The notes beneath the pieces are model-generated. The model had not been told where the DNA came from, made no database searches, and was given only the letters and a program-made list of their open reading frames with translations. 64,000 nucleotides of DNA, taken from contig PTFA01000028.1 in the NCBI GenBank assembly GCA_003342895.1, positions 3,990,433-4,054,432 of the forward strand, given 5' to 3'. Below, piece after piece: positions 26,106 to 38,525 of the stretch (its first letter is position 1; each line of letters starts with the position of its first letter). The DNA is from Casuarius casuarius. Taxonomy: Eukaryota; Chordata; Aves; Casuariiformes; Casuariidae. Position numbers and translations under genes: made by a program.

Positions 26106-26445
26106 TTTTACATTATTTGAGCTCTGCTCAGTATTTTATGTTTTTGGATTTGTTTTTGATTGAAAATCAATGATTTGTTTTGACTGATGCTTTTCAAATA
26201 ATTTAACATTGTTACACTCAGATCAGGGGAGCCTGCATCAGAAAATGGAAACTATTCCTTCTCCCAGTGCAGTCAGCACACCTCCTTTCCCCTTAACTGC
26301 ACCTATTTGCAAATATGAAGTAACACTGCTCAAATCCACATCCTCAAGCTTCTTACTCCAGCAGCTCTGCAGTCTCCGCTGATGCCTGCACAGGGGACAC
26401 TACGGGACCACTATCATGTCAGCTAGAGAAAAGGGGCCAAATCAC

Positions 26446-26490
26446 GGGGGGTGGGGGGGGGGGGGGTGCGTGCGTGTGTGTCACACATCC
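26446..26490 (+). repeat. Poly-G tract followed by (TG)n
   Basis: A run of G broken by single T residues is followed by tgcgtgcgtgtgtgtc. It is a simple repeat at the downstream edge of the CpG island, within POC5 intron 1, and could form a G-quadruplex on the plus strand. A similar shorter G tract lies at about 26,619-26,641. Long homopolymers like this are error-prone in assemblies. Confidence 0.85.
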
Positions 26491-26797
26491 CCGGGGGGCA
26501 CAGCGGGTAGGCGCCCAGGTGGGCAGACAGGAGGGAACACGACCTCATACGTGAACCGGAGACGGGGTGGCTGTTTTTTGAGACAGAATTTTTAAAGCAA
26601 CCGGCCCAACTACCCAGGGAGGGGACGGGGGTGGGGGGGGGTCGGCGCTAACGGCGGCGGCCCACGGGGGCTGAACACTGTCCCCTCGGAGGACGGGGGC
26701 CCAGCACGGCTGTGTAAAGCTGGACGTGGGGGAGCGGTGGAGAGCGCCGGGCACGGCCCGGCCCGGCCCTCCCATCCCGTCCCCGCCGCCTCTCACC

Positions 26798-26880
26798 TGC
26801 GGGGCGACAGCCGCTCCCGGCGTGACGGTTTCAAACTGCCACGGGGGAAGAAGAAGCACCTCTCTGATAGGCTCGGCTTG
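26798..26880 (-). other. POC5: POC5 non-coding first exon (5' end approximate)
   Basis: On the minus strand a good donor, CCCCGCAG followed by gtgagag, lies inside the CpG island and ends the exon at 26,797-26,798. No ATG opens into the POC5 frame here, so the exon is 5' UTR and the coding sequence starts in the next exon at 23,189. The 5' boundary is a guess: there is no TATA box, and CCAAT and GC boxes begin just upstream, from 26,901. Cap-site data would be needed to fix the start. Confidence 0.55.
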
Positions 26881-27440
26881 CTTTTAGAAAGCACTCTCTG
26901 ATTGGGCAGCCTGGAGGAGAACTAGCCAATTAAAGAGCCTCGCGGCGGGGGCGGGATACGCTAGTCGGTCCTGTTCCCGTCTACTGTTTTACCTATAGGC
27001 GCTGCTTTCCGTCGGCTTCTGCCTGTCAGCGGCTGCCGCGCGCTGATTGGCCGGGAGCGTTCCCGGGGCTGGGGCGCGGGCGGCAGGCGGCTGTTGGTGG
27101 GGGGAGGGGTTGCGTACGGGGCGGCGGCGCGAGGCTCGGGGCAGGGGCGGGTGTGTGGTAGCGGTGGCCTCGCGGCTCGGCCGTCGTGAGGGTCGGCGGC
27201 GTCGCTCAAAAGCTGTGACTTCAGTTTTTCACCCCCCTTCGAAGCCTGGTTGGGCTTATTCAGTGCAGGCTGTCTGCACCGTCGCAGGCCCACGGCAGCT
27301 CCTCGCCTTCGTTCGTGCTCTTCGCTGAGTGGCAAGGCGGGGCGAGCGTCCCCGTTTAACCTAGTGTGCTGAGGGGTTAACGGACTGCGTCAGCCCGACG
27401 GCTTGAACGGCACGAGGTGAACGGGTCTCAGAAGGAGGGC

Positions 27441-29270
27441 CCGGTGTTCTCCTAGTTGGAGAATTAGCTGCCGAAAGGTATTTCTGTGCAAAATAAAGGG
27501 GACTCTAGGTAAAAAAGAGAATTCTTTATTGGAACCCCTTCACTCAAATTTTACTAGTTAATGCTAATTCGGAAGCTAGGGAAATCCATTGTGTAGCTGC
27601 CTGAAATCATTTTTGCAGCACTGTTATTGAAGGAGCTTTAGGTGACGTGTTTTTTGACATTTCTCTCCAATCCACTCTTTCCATGAAATAACTTATAGGC
27701 AGACATGCTAAATTGATTCAGGGGTTCAATTAGGCCTACCCTATGGTAGAGAGATGTGCCTAGTTCAATGTCAGCATGCTCTATATTAGGTAATGCTTTT
27801 GTGTCAGCAGTTAGAGCAAAAACTATTGCATGTGGTCCTGGAGAGAGTTGCTTTCGTATCAGTCATCTCTCGGCTAGAATAAGTAAAAACACCAAGTTTT
27901 AAAGATACTCTATTAGGCAGCAGGGAGTAGACAGTCCTTCCGTTGTTATTCTTCATTTATCCTTATACCATTTTCATTGTTCCTTTTGTAATGCAAGCTG
28001 TGATGTGGAAACTCCTTCCACAATAATTTAAAGTACTGAATTCTGGTTACAGCTGTACTATCTGGTGTGCTAGAGCCACAAATCTTCTAGCCAAGCTAAT
28101 ATATGAATGTACTTGATATTACACCAAAACATAGTTTGATAACACAGAAAAGATAACATATGTGAAATATCCAAACGTACACAGAACTAGAATACATGTT
28201 TTATCTGTTTAGGCCCTTGTAAATATATACAGAAATACATATACCTTATTCTAGAACATTTCGTATCTGTGAATCACTCTTAAGTCAGGAAACCACCACA
28301 AAACTTCATCTTTCTTGGAGGCATTACGTTCTCCCAAAGTAAGACTTTCTTCAGTGATAAAAGGCTTCCTTCAATCTTTTTCCCTAAACTCTTAGCTAAT
28401 GCAGCATCTCCTTAATTGCCAACCTTATCTGATGCAAAGCTTCAGAAGGTTGAAGTGGGTATGCTTTTGCTGCTTCTAGCTTTTAGGTCTGAGCCATACA
28501 GAACATGATCAGACCAAGACTTTATTTCCTCTTAGATTACATTTCAAACTGAAGTGGCTGACAATATCTAATGACAGGAATGACTGGAAAGTTTTTCTTT
28601 TCTAGCAATTTCTTTCAACTCATTAGAAAAGATTAAATCTTTTTCTTTCAAAGATACACTGAAAGTTTTTGAGACCAGGTTGTTCGTTTAGTTTCAAGAG
28701 AATCAAGCGTAAGGAGATGCAAGGATTAGGCTGTAGCACAAATCACACTGAGTTTAAATACTAATTCATATTGCTTGTAAAGGATACTGAGGACATCCAA
28801 AGACTGGATTTTTTTTTCCTCACAGGGAAATGTAGAAACAGTAATATCAATATCCTTTTCTCACACAATTCTTTACGTGAAGTTTTGTGCAAATAATGTG
28901 TAAGGTAAATTAATGCAAAAATGTATACTATCTAGGTGATCTCTGAAACGCCAAATATGCAACTAGATCAATAATAAAATTAATAGTTTTAAATATTGCT
29001 GAGGATGATTTGCTAAAATAAGCAGACTGATACAAATATGATCTACCCATTATCTTTTCTTTCTTTTTCTTTCTTTTTTTTTTTTTTTTTTTTACAGATT
29101 TTTCCATGTATTTCAAGATAAATTTTTTTATCATGACGTATATCAGGTATATTTTTAAAATTTGATAACTTGACTTTTTTTTATATGTTGCTTTGTTCTT
29201 TGTAGTATTTATAATGTGTTCAGGTATTTTTTGATGCATAAACATGTTTTCCCGGTTCTTAACTCAAACT
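27441..29270. other. Intergenic sequence upstream of POC5
   Basis: AT-rich sequence without recognisable exons. A long pyrimidine tract, (TTTC)n running into poly-T, lies at about 29,056-29,095. A donor-like CCGAAAG|gtattt at about 27,477 could end a plus-strand first exon from the CpG island, but nothing else supports it. Confidence 0.5.
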
Positions 29271-30900
29271 CAGCCCTAACCACAACCAGGTGGCTGATGT
29301 CTGTATAGACATCAACAAAAGCCATTTCCTTAGCTCAGCCATACCCTTTCATGCAGTAAACTAAATTCTTCATTCCTGCTTTTCTGAAGCCTTATCTTTA
29401 ATCCCAACCTTAACTTTAATCCATAGCCAAATGACCAGCAACTATCAGAATTAACAGCAAATATTATCCGTTATCAGCCTCAATTCTCCAATCTAGCAGT
29501 CTACACATTAGCCGCCTGTTAACTGAGATGTTCTATTTTTCTTTTCTAAAGACTTAATCATAATGTCAGTTTAGCCTTAGCCATAGGGAGGTGCTCACTT
29601 TGTTAAAATTAAATGCATAAGCCATCAGCACTTATCAGCACTAGACTTTCCTTTAGACCTAGGAGCTCAAGGAATAAAGCAAGTTTCCCATATTTTTTTT
29701 TCATAAGATTGTAACTCTAACTGCTACTAGAATTTTTCTGAAATGATACGAATCTTTTAAAATTAAATCATTTTCTACCTACTAGTACCACCCTGGGTTC
29801 AGCTCTGTAGTCATTGAGAATCCTGCAACGAACCAAACTCTTCACCTGTTTATTACCAAACAGTAACACAGCCCCAATCTTAAACCTAATGTAAGTCTTA
29901 ACAAGGTACATCCATGCTTGTTCCTGAGCTAAACATAATATATTCAGTGCTGCCTATGTCAACTTCATCTTAGCCATCTACCTATTCAAAACGGAACAAT
30001 AAACAGGTGTTCATTCTTTTCACAGACCTTGGCCCTAAGTGCATCCCTACTTCTGGCCATAGCCAAGTGACCGGTATCTGCACCAAAAATAAATATAAAT
30101 CATGGTTTATTGTTTGAGACCCAGGATGAGCCCTTGTGTTGGTAGAGGTGCCTAGCATGTGCCTAGCAAGTGCTAGCAATTTTGCTGCATGTATGCCTCA
30201 TTGAACTCTGATTATGACTGGAATGGGAAATAGAGTTAGGTTTGGTTTCTAACCCATCAGGTTTTGAAGGTTGTTTGCCATTTCAAGATACTGTGAGGTT
30301 GATTGGAAGGGGAAGGAGGCTGAGGTCTATACAAATGACTGGCTGGTCACACTTTTTGTTTTTTATGGAATTTTTTTAAGTCTAGTTCGGAGACTTACAT
30401 TTAGAGTTATGGTTTAGAGAAAGTAGGTACAGAGGGCTGTTTTAACTCGGATGGGGTCTGCATGATTATGATGAGCAAGAGCTCCAGCAAGTCTGAGTGA
30501 CTCATTTATTAAGGCCTATGATGATGCTTGTTAAGATTAGTTTTCAGAAAAGCAAAGTAGAAGAACTGCATTTGCTGGTGGATTGTGGTAACGCAGGAGT
30601 TGGTTTCAGAGAAACATCTGTTTTTATTGGTTTGTTTGCAGGTATGTATGATAGATAGGGTCTTGGGTTACAGCTGGGGTTAAATTTGGGGAGAAGAGGA
30701 ACTTTGAGTTCAGATTTTTCCTGCATCTTGGAAGATCTGCATGAACAGCAAGAATGCTGGTCTCAGGTCTTGTCCCAGAATTTTTCCTGTTCTTGAATTC
30801 TAAATTGAATCCCAAATCCATCTGTAAACATGTCTAGGTGACCAATGCCTGCACCAAAGCAACATGTAACATATTTTTCATCGCCACAGCTGGCCTTAGT
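29270..30900. repeat. Degenerate minisatellite-like region
   Basis: The segments at about 29,288 (aggtggctgatgtctg), 29,425 (gccaaatgaccagcaa), 30,062 (gccaagtgaccggtatctgc, then accaaa) and 30,836 (aggtgaccaatgcctgc, then accaaag) are diverged copies of one unit. Between them C-rich strings such as ccctaacc and cccaacctt recur to about 30,060. From 30,220 to 30,700 the opposite sense appears (gagttaggtttgg, ggttacagctggggttaaa). The pattern suggests an old tandem array, possibly with an internal inversion. Confidence 0.4.
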
Positions 30901-32371
30901 GTGAGGCAGCAGCTGAGGCAGGATATTGTAATAATCCAAAGTATTCAACATTTTTTTCCTGAAATCCTATCTCTGGGGAAAAGGGAACAGGGTTGCCACT
31001 GAATCTTAACATGAATTTTTAGGATTGGACCATCCCTGAACTCTAAGGGTTGTGACGGATAGTACTGTGTGTCCTTGGACTGAGTCGGCTTCCATATCAA
31101 AGTGCAGGAGGAATGGTGGCATTTGGACTCATAAAGCAGGACAATACTTCTGGTCACAGGACTTTCTCTATGCATATCTCTAATATTTAAGAGACCCTAT
31201 AACTAAGAGTGAGAGGGAAACTCTTCCAAAGAGTATTTTTAGAGCATCTAACTGGTCTCCATGTGAGCTTTTCTGATTCTGCTAACGGTGCTAAAAAAAC
31301 CACACTTCTAACTTAGATGTTTGTTTGGTATTTAAAATAAAGTCACCTGAATTTAGAAATACTATGTTGTTTTGAAATGACTGTCAACATCTGCACATAT
31401 TATCCAACTTTTCAGCAGGTCTTAGGCTGCAGTGTGTCCAGTGCATGTTAGTAAAATGGGGCACAAGTTCCATGTCTCAGACCTGGTAATGACATCTGCT
31501 TTGTCAGGTAGTCCATGGTAATTTGTGTACACACTGTTGCTCTAAAAAATATGAAGTGTCTTTCAGCATAAAAGAATTTTTGAAGTACACGACTACAATC
31601 AGTGCATAAGACATAGCCTTTAAATATGTGTTTAGGTTTTAGTCTTACGCCTTTGGGAAAATGCAGATATTTGAAAATTGAAGCAGATTGCAATGGGTAC
31701 TGAAACCAATCTTTGTGATGCAAACATCTACTGCTACTTTGTAATTAGATGGATAAAAAGCAAAGGAGATGAAATGGTATAAAGCTGATTACTAGAATAA
31801 AGGGATAATTGTAGATAGTTAGAGTGCAATGAAATGACAGTAATTATCCTACTCCCACACTTTGGATTTTGTGGAGTATCTGGTAAAACCTTCTGTTGAA
31901 ACGTTCTGATTCTTAATTGTTTATCAAAAATACTAATAATCTTTAATGTTGGATTGTATAGTGAAGTAGAACGTACAGTTATTTTCACAGAGGGAAGGAG
32001 ATTATTTCATGCCTTCATGACTACTTATGTTCATTTTCTGCTCTAGCCAAACAAAACCTGCAGTAGTGACCTGAGCCAGAAAAAGTATAGTCATCTGTAC
32101 AGACTAGGAATTGATTTTGGAACTGTTACAGTCCTGTGCTTTTTTGAGGGGAAGGGTAGAAGGAAGTCACAGAAAGGGAGGCTGAACTGATTTAATAGTA
32201 TTTGCAGAGCTACAAAAGCACATCTCTTGTTCTTTGAGACAGTTTTTGAAGAATTCAAAGTATGAAGTAAACATAGTCTACTTTACATTAAATATTAATG
32301 AATTTTTAGTGTTATCTGTAATTCTGTAGCTTGTCGAAATACCTCTTCAGTGTTTTTTTTTTCTCCTGTAG

Positions 32372-32416
32372 GTATCAGAGTTAGTTTGACAGAAGAACAG
32401 ATGCTTTGTAATAATG
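32372..32416 (+). ncRNA. Possible short exon of a plus-strand transcript
   Basis: A textbook acceptor (gtttttttttttctcctgtag) is followed 45 nt later by a good donor (AATAATG|gtaagtg). The 45 nt contain stops in two of the three frames, so a coding role is unlikely. It could be an exon of a non-coding RNA starting at the POC5 CpG island, or a 5' UTR exon of the next gene (SV2C in human). It rests on splice signals only. Confidence 0.25.
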
Positions 32417-34150
32417 GTAAGTGTGGATATTGGCGTGATTATTGTTTGACTCTGCTGGATTAAATATTTTGGATATTTACTGTATGAGTACAAGATTTGT
32501 CTTGACTCGTGCATAGTGTTAGAAGCAGCTCTGGCCACTAGGTGGACCTGTATCTTATGCAGTACCGTCCTGCAGTTTCTCATCCACTCTGTGATTCCAC
32601 ATGCCTCATACAGCAGGGTCTAGTATGTGGAGGCAAGGTCCAGAGAGAAGCCGCGGAGCTGCATTTTGGGGGGGCTTTACATTTAAAGGACTGACACATT
32701 ATGGCCACAGCCTTGTGCTATGGGTCTTCGTGGTGGTGTGCCCTAGGACCGTTCCTTTCCCATTACATGAACTGAAATATTAGATACAGCTGATTGGTAG
32801 ATCACACATTTCAAGATTCAGATAAATGTTTTGTTCCAATTGAAATAAACATTTTTCAAAATACCAGCATTTCTCACAGAATTGAAATCCTAATTATACA
32901 GAGAAACCAATATCTAGAGACAGTGTATATGGGCACTGTGTACACCACAGTCCATTAGGCAATTGACAGTGCATTTCTATATATTTTGAAAGCTACTGGC
33001 ATTCTTTCCTTATGATAGTGATGAGAGCAGTAACAATTGTGCCTGTGAATTCTGGATGCATCATTGTTACAGGGCTCTGTCTACCAAATAGTGCTCTGTC
33101 CCCTTGTAGAAATGCTGTTTTAATCTTTTCATCTATCATGTAATGATACCTCAGTGCATCTATGAAGTATATATACTTTTCAGAGAAAACATGTAAATTA
33201 AATTAGTACTGAGAGACTGAAGGTAGTCTGGAGTCTAGTGTTTACTGTATCTGAAAATATATTCTCACATTTTTTCTACAGAAGTATCAGTTTATAGCCT
33301 GACAGCCATTTACAGGAAACTATTGAAGGACCTATAAATGTTATAGGCCTGTTCATATACTTATATACTTAGAGGTTTCTGCTAGAGCATCTGAGTTTTT
33401 TCACTCAAGTAAGCTTTCTGTCAGTCTTTTCGACATCAGTAACAGAACCTATTATGACCAAAGTTATGAATGGATTTTGCATGAATTGCAAGAAAGGTTC
33501 TTCTACCATAATGACTGCTTGGCATGTTAGATATAGATTTTCAGTTACATGGAAACAAGCGCTTCTCTTAAAGTGGAGCTAGTAACACTTGCACTCACCT
33601 GTTTTTCAAGCCTCTAGCTTTTTTTTCTACGTGCTACCACATGCAAAACCAGATCTGTATGCTTTGGCTGAATGTACATAAAATGCTTTCCTCAGGGTTA
33701 TCTGATCTTCCTTTGCCAGATTTTTTCCCTCAGATTAGAGAAGTACAGAATCTTGTGCAGTGTTTAGACTTCCTGGGTGAAATAGGATCACCAGCAGATT
33801 AGAAGAAAGGAGTTTAAATGATTGTTCCATTCTGAATATTGGATCAGAATGGAAGAAGCTTGAATATCCTTGCTTGTATTCTATATTCTGAACTCTTGTG
33901 TGTGGCAATATATGTCTTCTGGAATCAGCTCTTGCTCCGTGGCAAATAATAGTAGCACTACTGTCACTAAAATACACTTGTTCCTGTCAAAGAATCATCT
34001 AGGTCAAATATATAGTAGCAATGTATGCTGTTTCTGTTTTTAATAATTAAAAGAATAATTTTTGCTGCAAACTTCTGAATTGACAAAAACTGTAACAAGC
34101 CTTGATAAAATTTCACAATGCAGTGAATACACTGGATAAACCAGGAAGGG

Positions 34151-34203
34151 AGTAGGAACATATCCATGACTTCTAGTGCTAGAGTCATGGATATGTTCCT
34201 ACT
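34151..34203. repeat. Perfect 21-bp inverted repeat (hairpin)
   Basis: The left arm at 34,151-34,171 (starting agtaggaacatatcc) and the right arm at 34,183-34,203 (ending ggatatgttcctact) are exact reverse complements over 21 bp, with an 11-nt spacer, tctagtgctag. Inside the spacer ctag-tg-ctag can pair further. Pairing stops at the arm ends. It may be a remnant of a small DNA transposon, a replication-made palindrome, or a hairpin RNA. Confidence 0.9.
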
Positions 34204-37200
34204 GTAAGAGTACTTTTCAATTAATAAAAACAAAATCTATCAAAATTTGCCAAAACTACCTTGAATATTTCTGTGGTAAAGATACTTTTCTCCTTTTAAA
34301 TTGTAGAGAACAGGTGATCAGTTAAATCTCTTTTGATAGGAAATCAAAAGATCAACATCCCTAGAGATTTTTAGCGGCAGGGTGCACACATACAACATAT
34401 TTATGATGGCATATTCTGCTGCAGGGGCAGTAGAACACTGTGCTATTGAGTATTCAATGACCATAAAATGCACAGTATCCACATCTTTCAGGACTAGCAT
34501 TAAGGCTATCCATAAATCTGCTATTCAAAATCATGTCTGAAGAAAGAATACTATGTTTTGTTTTGTAATTGTTCCTCACAGCAGCATATAGGGGTTTAAA
34601 GAAAGGTAAAAACATCTTACTTACAGAAGTCTATAGACAGCAGTTGGCAATAATTAAACGGTTTTCTATGAAAATAAGTAAAAGGCTTTCAAAGCTTAAT
34701 TATATTAACATTCCATTCCTAAGGAAAACAAAATATTTATAAATAACAATTTTTGTCATCATTATCTCTGTCTTAAAAAACTTGAGCACTGTGCTTGCTT
34801 TATCACTTTTAAGAGTTTCTTTGTGCAAAGGAATACTAGGCAGATTCTTTGAGCGAGATTTCCATTATAAAGCAGAGATCTGTTTGGCAAGTGACATGCA
34901 AGAAAAGCTGAAATGATTACTGTAAATCAGACTTTTATCCTCCCTCTAAGAATAGCCCATTTACATAAGTGATTGTGAAACAGTCATAATGTTTCAGCAT
35001 CTCTGCAGCACTTTATGGCAGGATCAACACTTGCGTTGTTGACAGCTGTAAACGTGTACATTTGCCTTCCAGTTTGAGTGCTTCCAGTGCCTTTGCCTGC
35101 AGTCATCACTTCCTCTCTCCCCTTTCTCAGACAAGTTCTCTAGTCTCTCTGCTTATCAGCTCCACAAGATCACAGGCTAGAGGGCACTTGCTTTCTCAAG
35201 AGCTGATTTCTTCCTGAGACATGAGTCAGCGAGCAGGGAAGCTGATGACATTGCTAGGATGTTCTACGCAGAGATTTGCCTCTGCAGTGACACAGCTTTT
35301 GCTCATACGGAAGTCAACAAGGATTTTTACATCATGTCTACACAAGATGGCAACACATCATGCTGCTGTGCTAGTGAGCTAGATTAAAAAAAAAACACGC
35401 CTCTAATATACAGCAGTCTGTATAATCCACTAAGCACAGAAAGAAGGAATCAGCTTTATGCATTCAGTCCTTCTTGTTCATATTCTGTCCACTGCTAACC
35501 CTCCCCTCAAGGCTCCTTTAGTTAGCTTTAAAGGAGCTTTGTCATTTAGAGACCCCAGAAAAACTCTCCTGTCAGCTTGGAGAGATTTTCCCCATGAGAG
35601 AAGTCATGACATTCAGCTATAGGATAGCTCTCTAGATGAGTCTCAGGACTGATAAAAGGGCATGCATATGCTAGGGTGAAGCTTGAGCTTGCATTGCTTG
35701 AGTTGCTTGGAATCATTAAGCTATCTAAAAGCCATGATTTGTTGTTCTACTGTGCTTGCTAGGATGAGAAGGGGACAAGGATCACTTAACTCAGTTTGGT
35801 CTCTCTTGCTTGGGTCACAATATAGGATATGATCAAGTGTTTGGGATACCTTTTAGAATTGTAGAAATTTCTAGAATTGGGGACTTAGTGAAAATGTTTA
35901 CTTTTGTGACAGTCACAGGAAAATACTGGATGTTGAGTTTCATTAGTGTAAATTAGTTCTAGTTAGCCATTTCATAGAAATTTATAAGAACCAACAGGGA
36001 TAGTCTTGATTACTCTTAGAATCATGAACATAGTAGCCATTAGGCATTTCCTGGCTTTGCCAACCTTTCCTTTCTTTGAAATCATATTAAGTGATCCTGG
36101 AATTTATATTGTAGATATGTAGACAAAGACTGATGGAATTCTGTTTTCTGGTAGTAAGAAAGCCATTTAATCAGACAGTCTAGATGTTGTAATATTGTAC
36201 ACGAAAGATACCTTTTCAAATTTTAAAGGGGATTGTTAGCATTCATTTTAAGATCCAAAATACTATATGTTATGGTTTATGCCATATTGCAGTTTTTTCT
36301 TTCAAATTTTCTGACGTGCAGCTAATACAGAAGTTCTCTCTGCTAACAGAAAGATTCCTAGTCTTTGAGGGACTGGCATCTCCAACTCAGATTGTTAAAA
36401 AAAAAAAAAAATCAAGTTGCTATAAAAATGGCATTCAAACAAGTGTTCAGAAAGTCTGCTTATCTTTATATGTCTGTGACTTTCAGGCTGGAATGCTCTG
36501 GGTGGTATTCATCTTGCTGACTTGAGGCTTTTTTATTGTAGATGTCTACTTCTGGGCTGTTCATTCTGGATTCCCCTTCTAGTTGCTTAGGGGGACAGCT
36601 GAGATGTAAGCGTCTTCATCTGAAAAGTTTTTCAGTCCTTTTTAGTCCTAGCAGATAAATAAGTGCCTGTAGGATTCAATTGATCTCATATGTTTCTAAA
36701 AGGTCAGATGAATCATACCAAGAAAGTGCTTATCTCTCTGTTGTGACTATAAAGAGAGTCTAGACAACTAGTTCAGATATCTGCATTTTAGACGTTTGCG
36801 TTTGCTCAGATGATTCCTATCTTTTGAATGTAATTGTACTTAACTTCAAATGGAACTAGAAGCTCTCAGAGGCTTTGATCATTAAACCCCAAATTTTTCA
36901 TTTTGGGACCTGAAGTCTTCAGGTATATCTTAAATATTGATCTGAATAGTTCTAATCCGTTTCTGGAGTAAGTAGACATAATATTCATTACATTAAGTGA
37001 GGGATAAGTCTGCTAGTGCCTGTCTGACNTCTTTCTAGAGCACTATGTGAACGAAAGAAAAACACAGTAAATGTAAAAGAAAACTGTTAAAAGATTTAAA
37101 TTATTGATTCTCTGAAGTTTGTACAATAATGTAAAAAGCAAAATGTAACTATATGCTTAATAGAAGTTTGTGAAGTATTTAAAATGCAAATAACAAGTAA

Positions 37201-37954
37201 ATTGATAGATGGGATATTTAGGGAAGATAGTATTACGAAGGACAATGGGAAAATAAAGGATATAAGAAAGAAATGATGTCAACAAGTCTGATCAGTTAGA
37301 GTAAACTGAAATTAAGAAAAGTGCTTATGAAAATGTTTGCATTCTTAAATGAAAGGAGGTGGCAGAGGAAGATAAAGGCATGTTTGTGTAGATAAGCAAC
37401 AACAGTTATGGCAGAATGTCAATAGCTTTGACATTGGGGTAAAGCCAAATAGAATTGGTGGAATGTACGCTTGTATGGGACAAGTTTACAATGAATTGAT
37501 TAATCAGCACAGTCGCAGGCTACTGTTCCAGAAATGCTGGGAGAATAGCTGGGGTTTAATTATTTATTTTTTTGCTGTGCAAGCTGCCACTTTGCAAGGT
37601 TTCCTTATTTCAAGGAAACTAGCAGTGTAGGGTAAAATAAACACTGCCTAGCACTCACAGACCATCTGTGATTATCTTTACAAGTAGACTTAGATATAGT
37701 GATTGGAGGCGGAAACAACAAATGCAGATAAATGTATTATGATGCACGTAAAAACAGTCCCAACTTTACACATAAAATGTTGGCTATTCAGCTGACTATC
37801 TTAACTCAGGAACAAGATCTTCAGTTAACTACGGATAGTTTTGTAAGAACATCAGTTTGGTACTTAAGAGCAGACAAAATGCTAGGAATGATTGGGAAAG
37901 GAATATAAAACATAGTACACCGTTATGCTATTGCTGTCATTCTCCCCTCTTAAA

Positions 37955-38525
37955 AAGATATAGCTGAACTGGGAAGAGTTCAGAGAAAGGCAAAAAGGAT
38001 GATCTAAAGTAGCTACTATATGAAAAACAATTAAGAAATGAGAACTGTTCAGTGTAGAGAAGGGCCTATTCAGTGGAAATGTAACAGAGGGCTAAAAAAG
38101 CAAAAGTGGTATGAAGGTGGTGTGTTAGGGGTTTCTTGTTTACTCCCTCTTCCAATGAAAAAGCTGGGGAGCATCAACTGAAGCTTACAGAAGCCTGGTT
38201 AAGAGGAAACAAAAAAGATGGTTCTTCATCATCTTTAGCATCTTTAACATCTGTCACAAGAAGCTCCACAAATTAACTGTACAAAGTTCACATGCATTCA
38301 AGAGAAGACTGAATATAGAAGACATTATCTCTGGCTGAAGAAGGCCCTATGTCACATATTTTGGAGGTTGGGAGATCATACAGGAGAAGTGCTCCTACAT
38401 GCCTACCACATTCTACTCTTCTGGGCACTGTTTTGGAGAGAGGATACTAAGCTTGATGAACCACTAGGCTTTGCTCTGATCTAGAGTGGCAGCTATGTTA
38501 GAAGCAGTACTGGTTTTAAACCATA
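37955..38525 (+). mobile_element. CR1 LINE 3' portion, decayed
   Basis: It starts with gctgaactgggaagagttca and gagaaaggcaaaaaggatga, continuing with tgatctaaag and gtgtagagaag, all close to the 3' part of sauropsid CR1. It ends with gagaggatactaagcttgat, then gaaccactaggctttgctct and gatctagagtggcagctatg, the typical CR1 terminus. Many substitutions and indels show it is old. No reverse-transcriptase frame remains. Confidence 0.8.

Larger units (their letters stand above)
26440..27440. promoter_or_regulatory. CpG-island promoter of POC5
   Basis: This stretch is far richer in G, C and CpG than the AT-rich flanks. It holds a CCAAT box on the minus strand at 26,901-26,905 (attgg on +), a CCAAT on the plus strand at 26,926-26,930, a GC box (Sp1-type ggcgggggcggg) at 26,944-26,955, and another minus-strand CCAAT at 27,046-27,050. 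TATA-less, NF-Y/Sp1-type promoters are usual for centrosomal housekeeping genes. CCAAT boxes facing both ways and an island reaching about 500 bp upstream of the POC5 exon would suit divergent transcription, but no plus-strand gene is recognised next to it. Confidence 0.8.
30901..37950. other. Intergenic sequence, no gene recognised
   Basis: Apart from the hairpin and the possible short exon listed separately, I see only unique-looking AT-rich sequence, a poly-A run at about 36,398, and one unresolved base (n) at 37,029. Open frames are short and of chance length. Confidence 0.6.

Noticed and set aside
26961..27335. Overlapping ORFs on both strands in the CpG island
   Set aside because: Stop codons are rare in GC-rich DNA. 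The peptides are Arg/Ala/Gly/Pro-rich and low in complexity.
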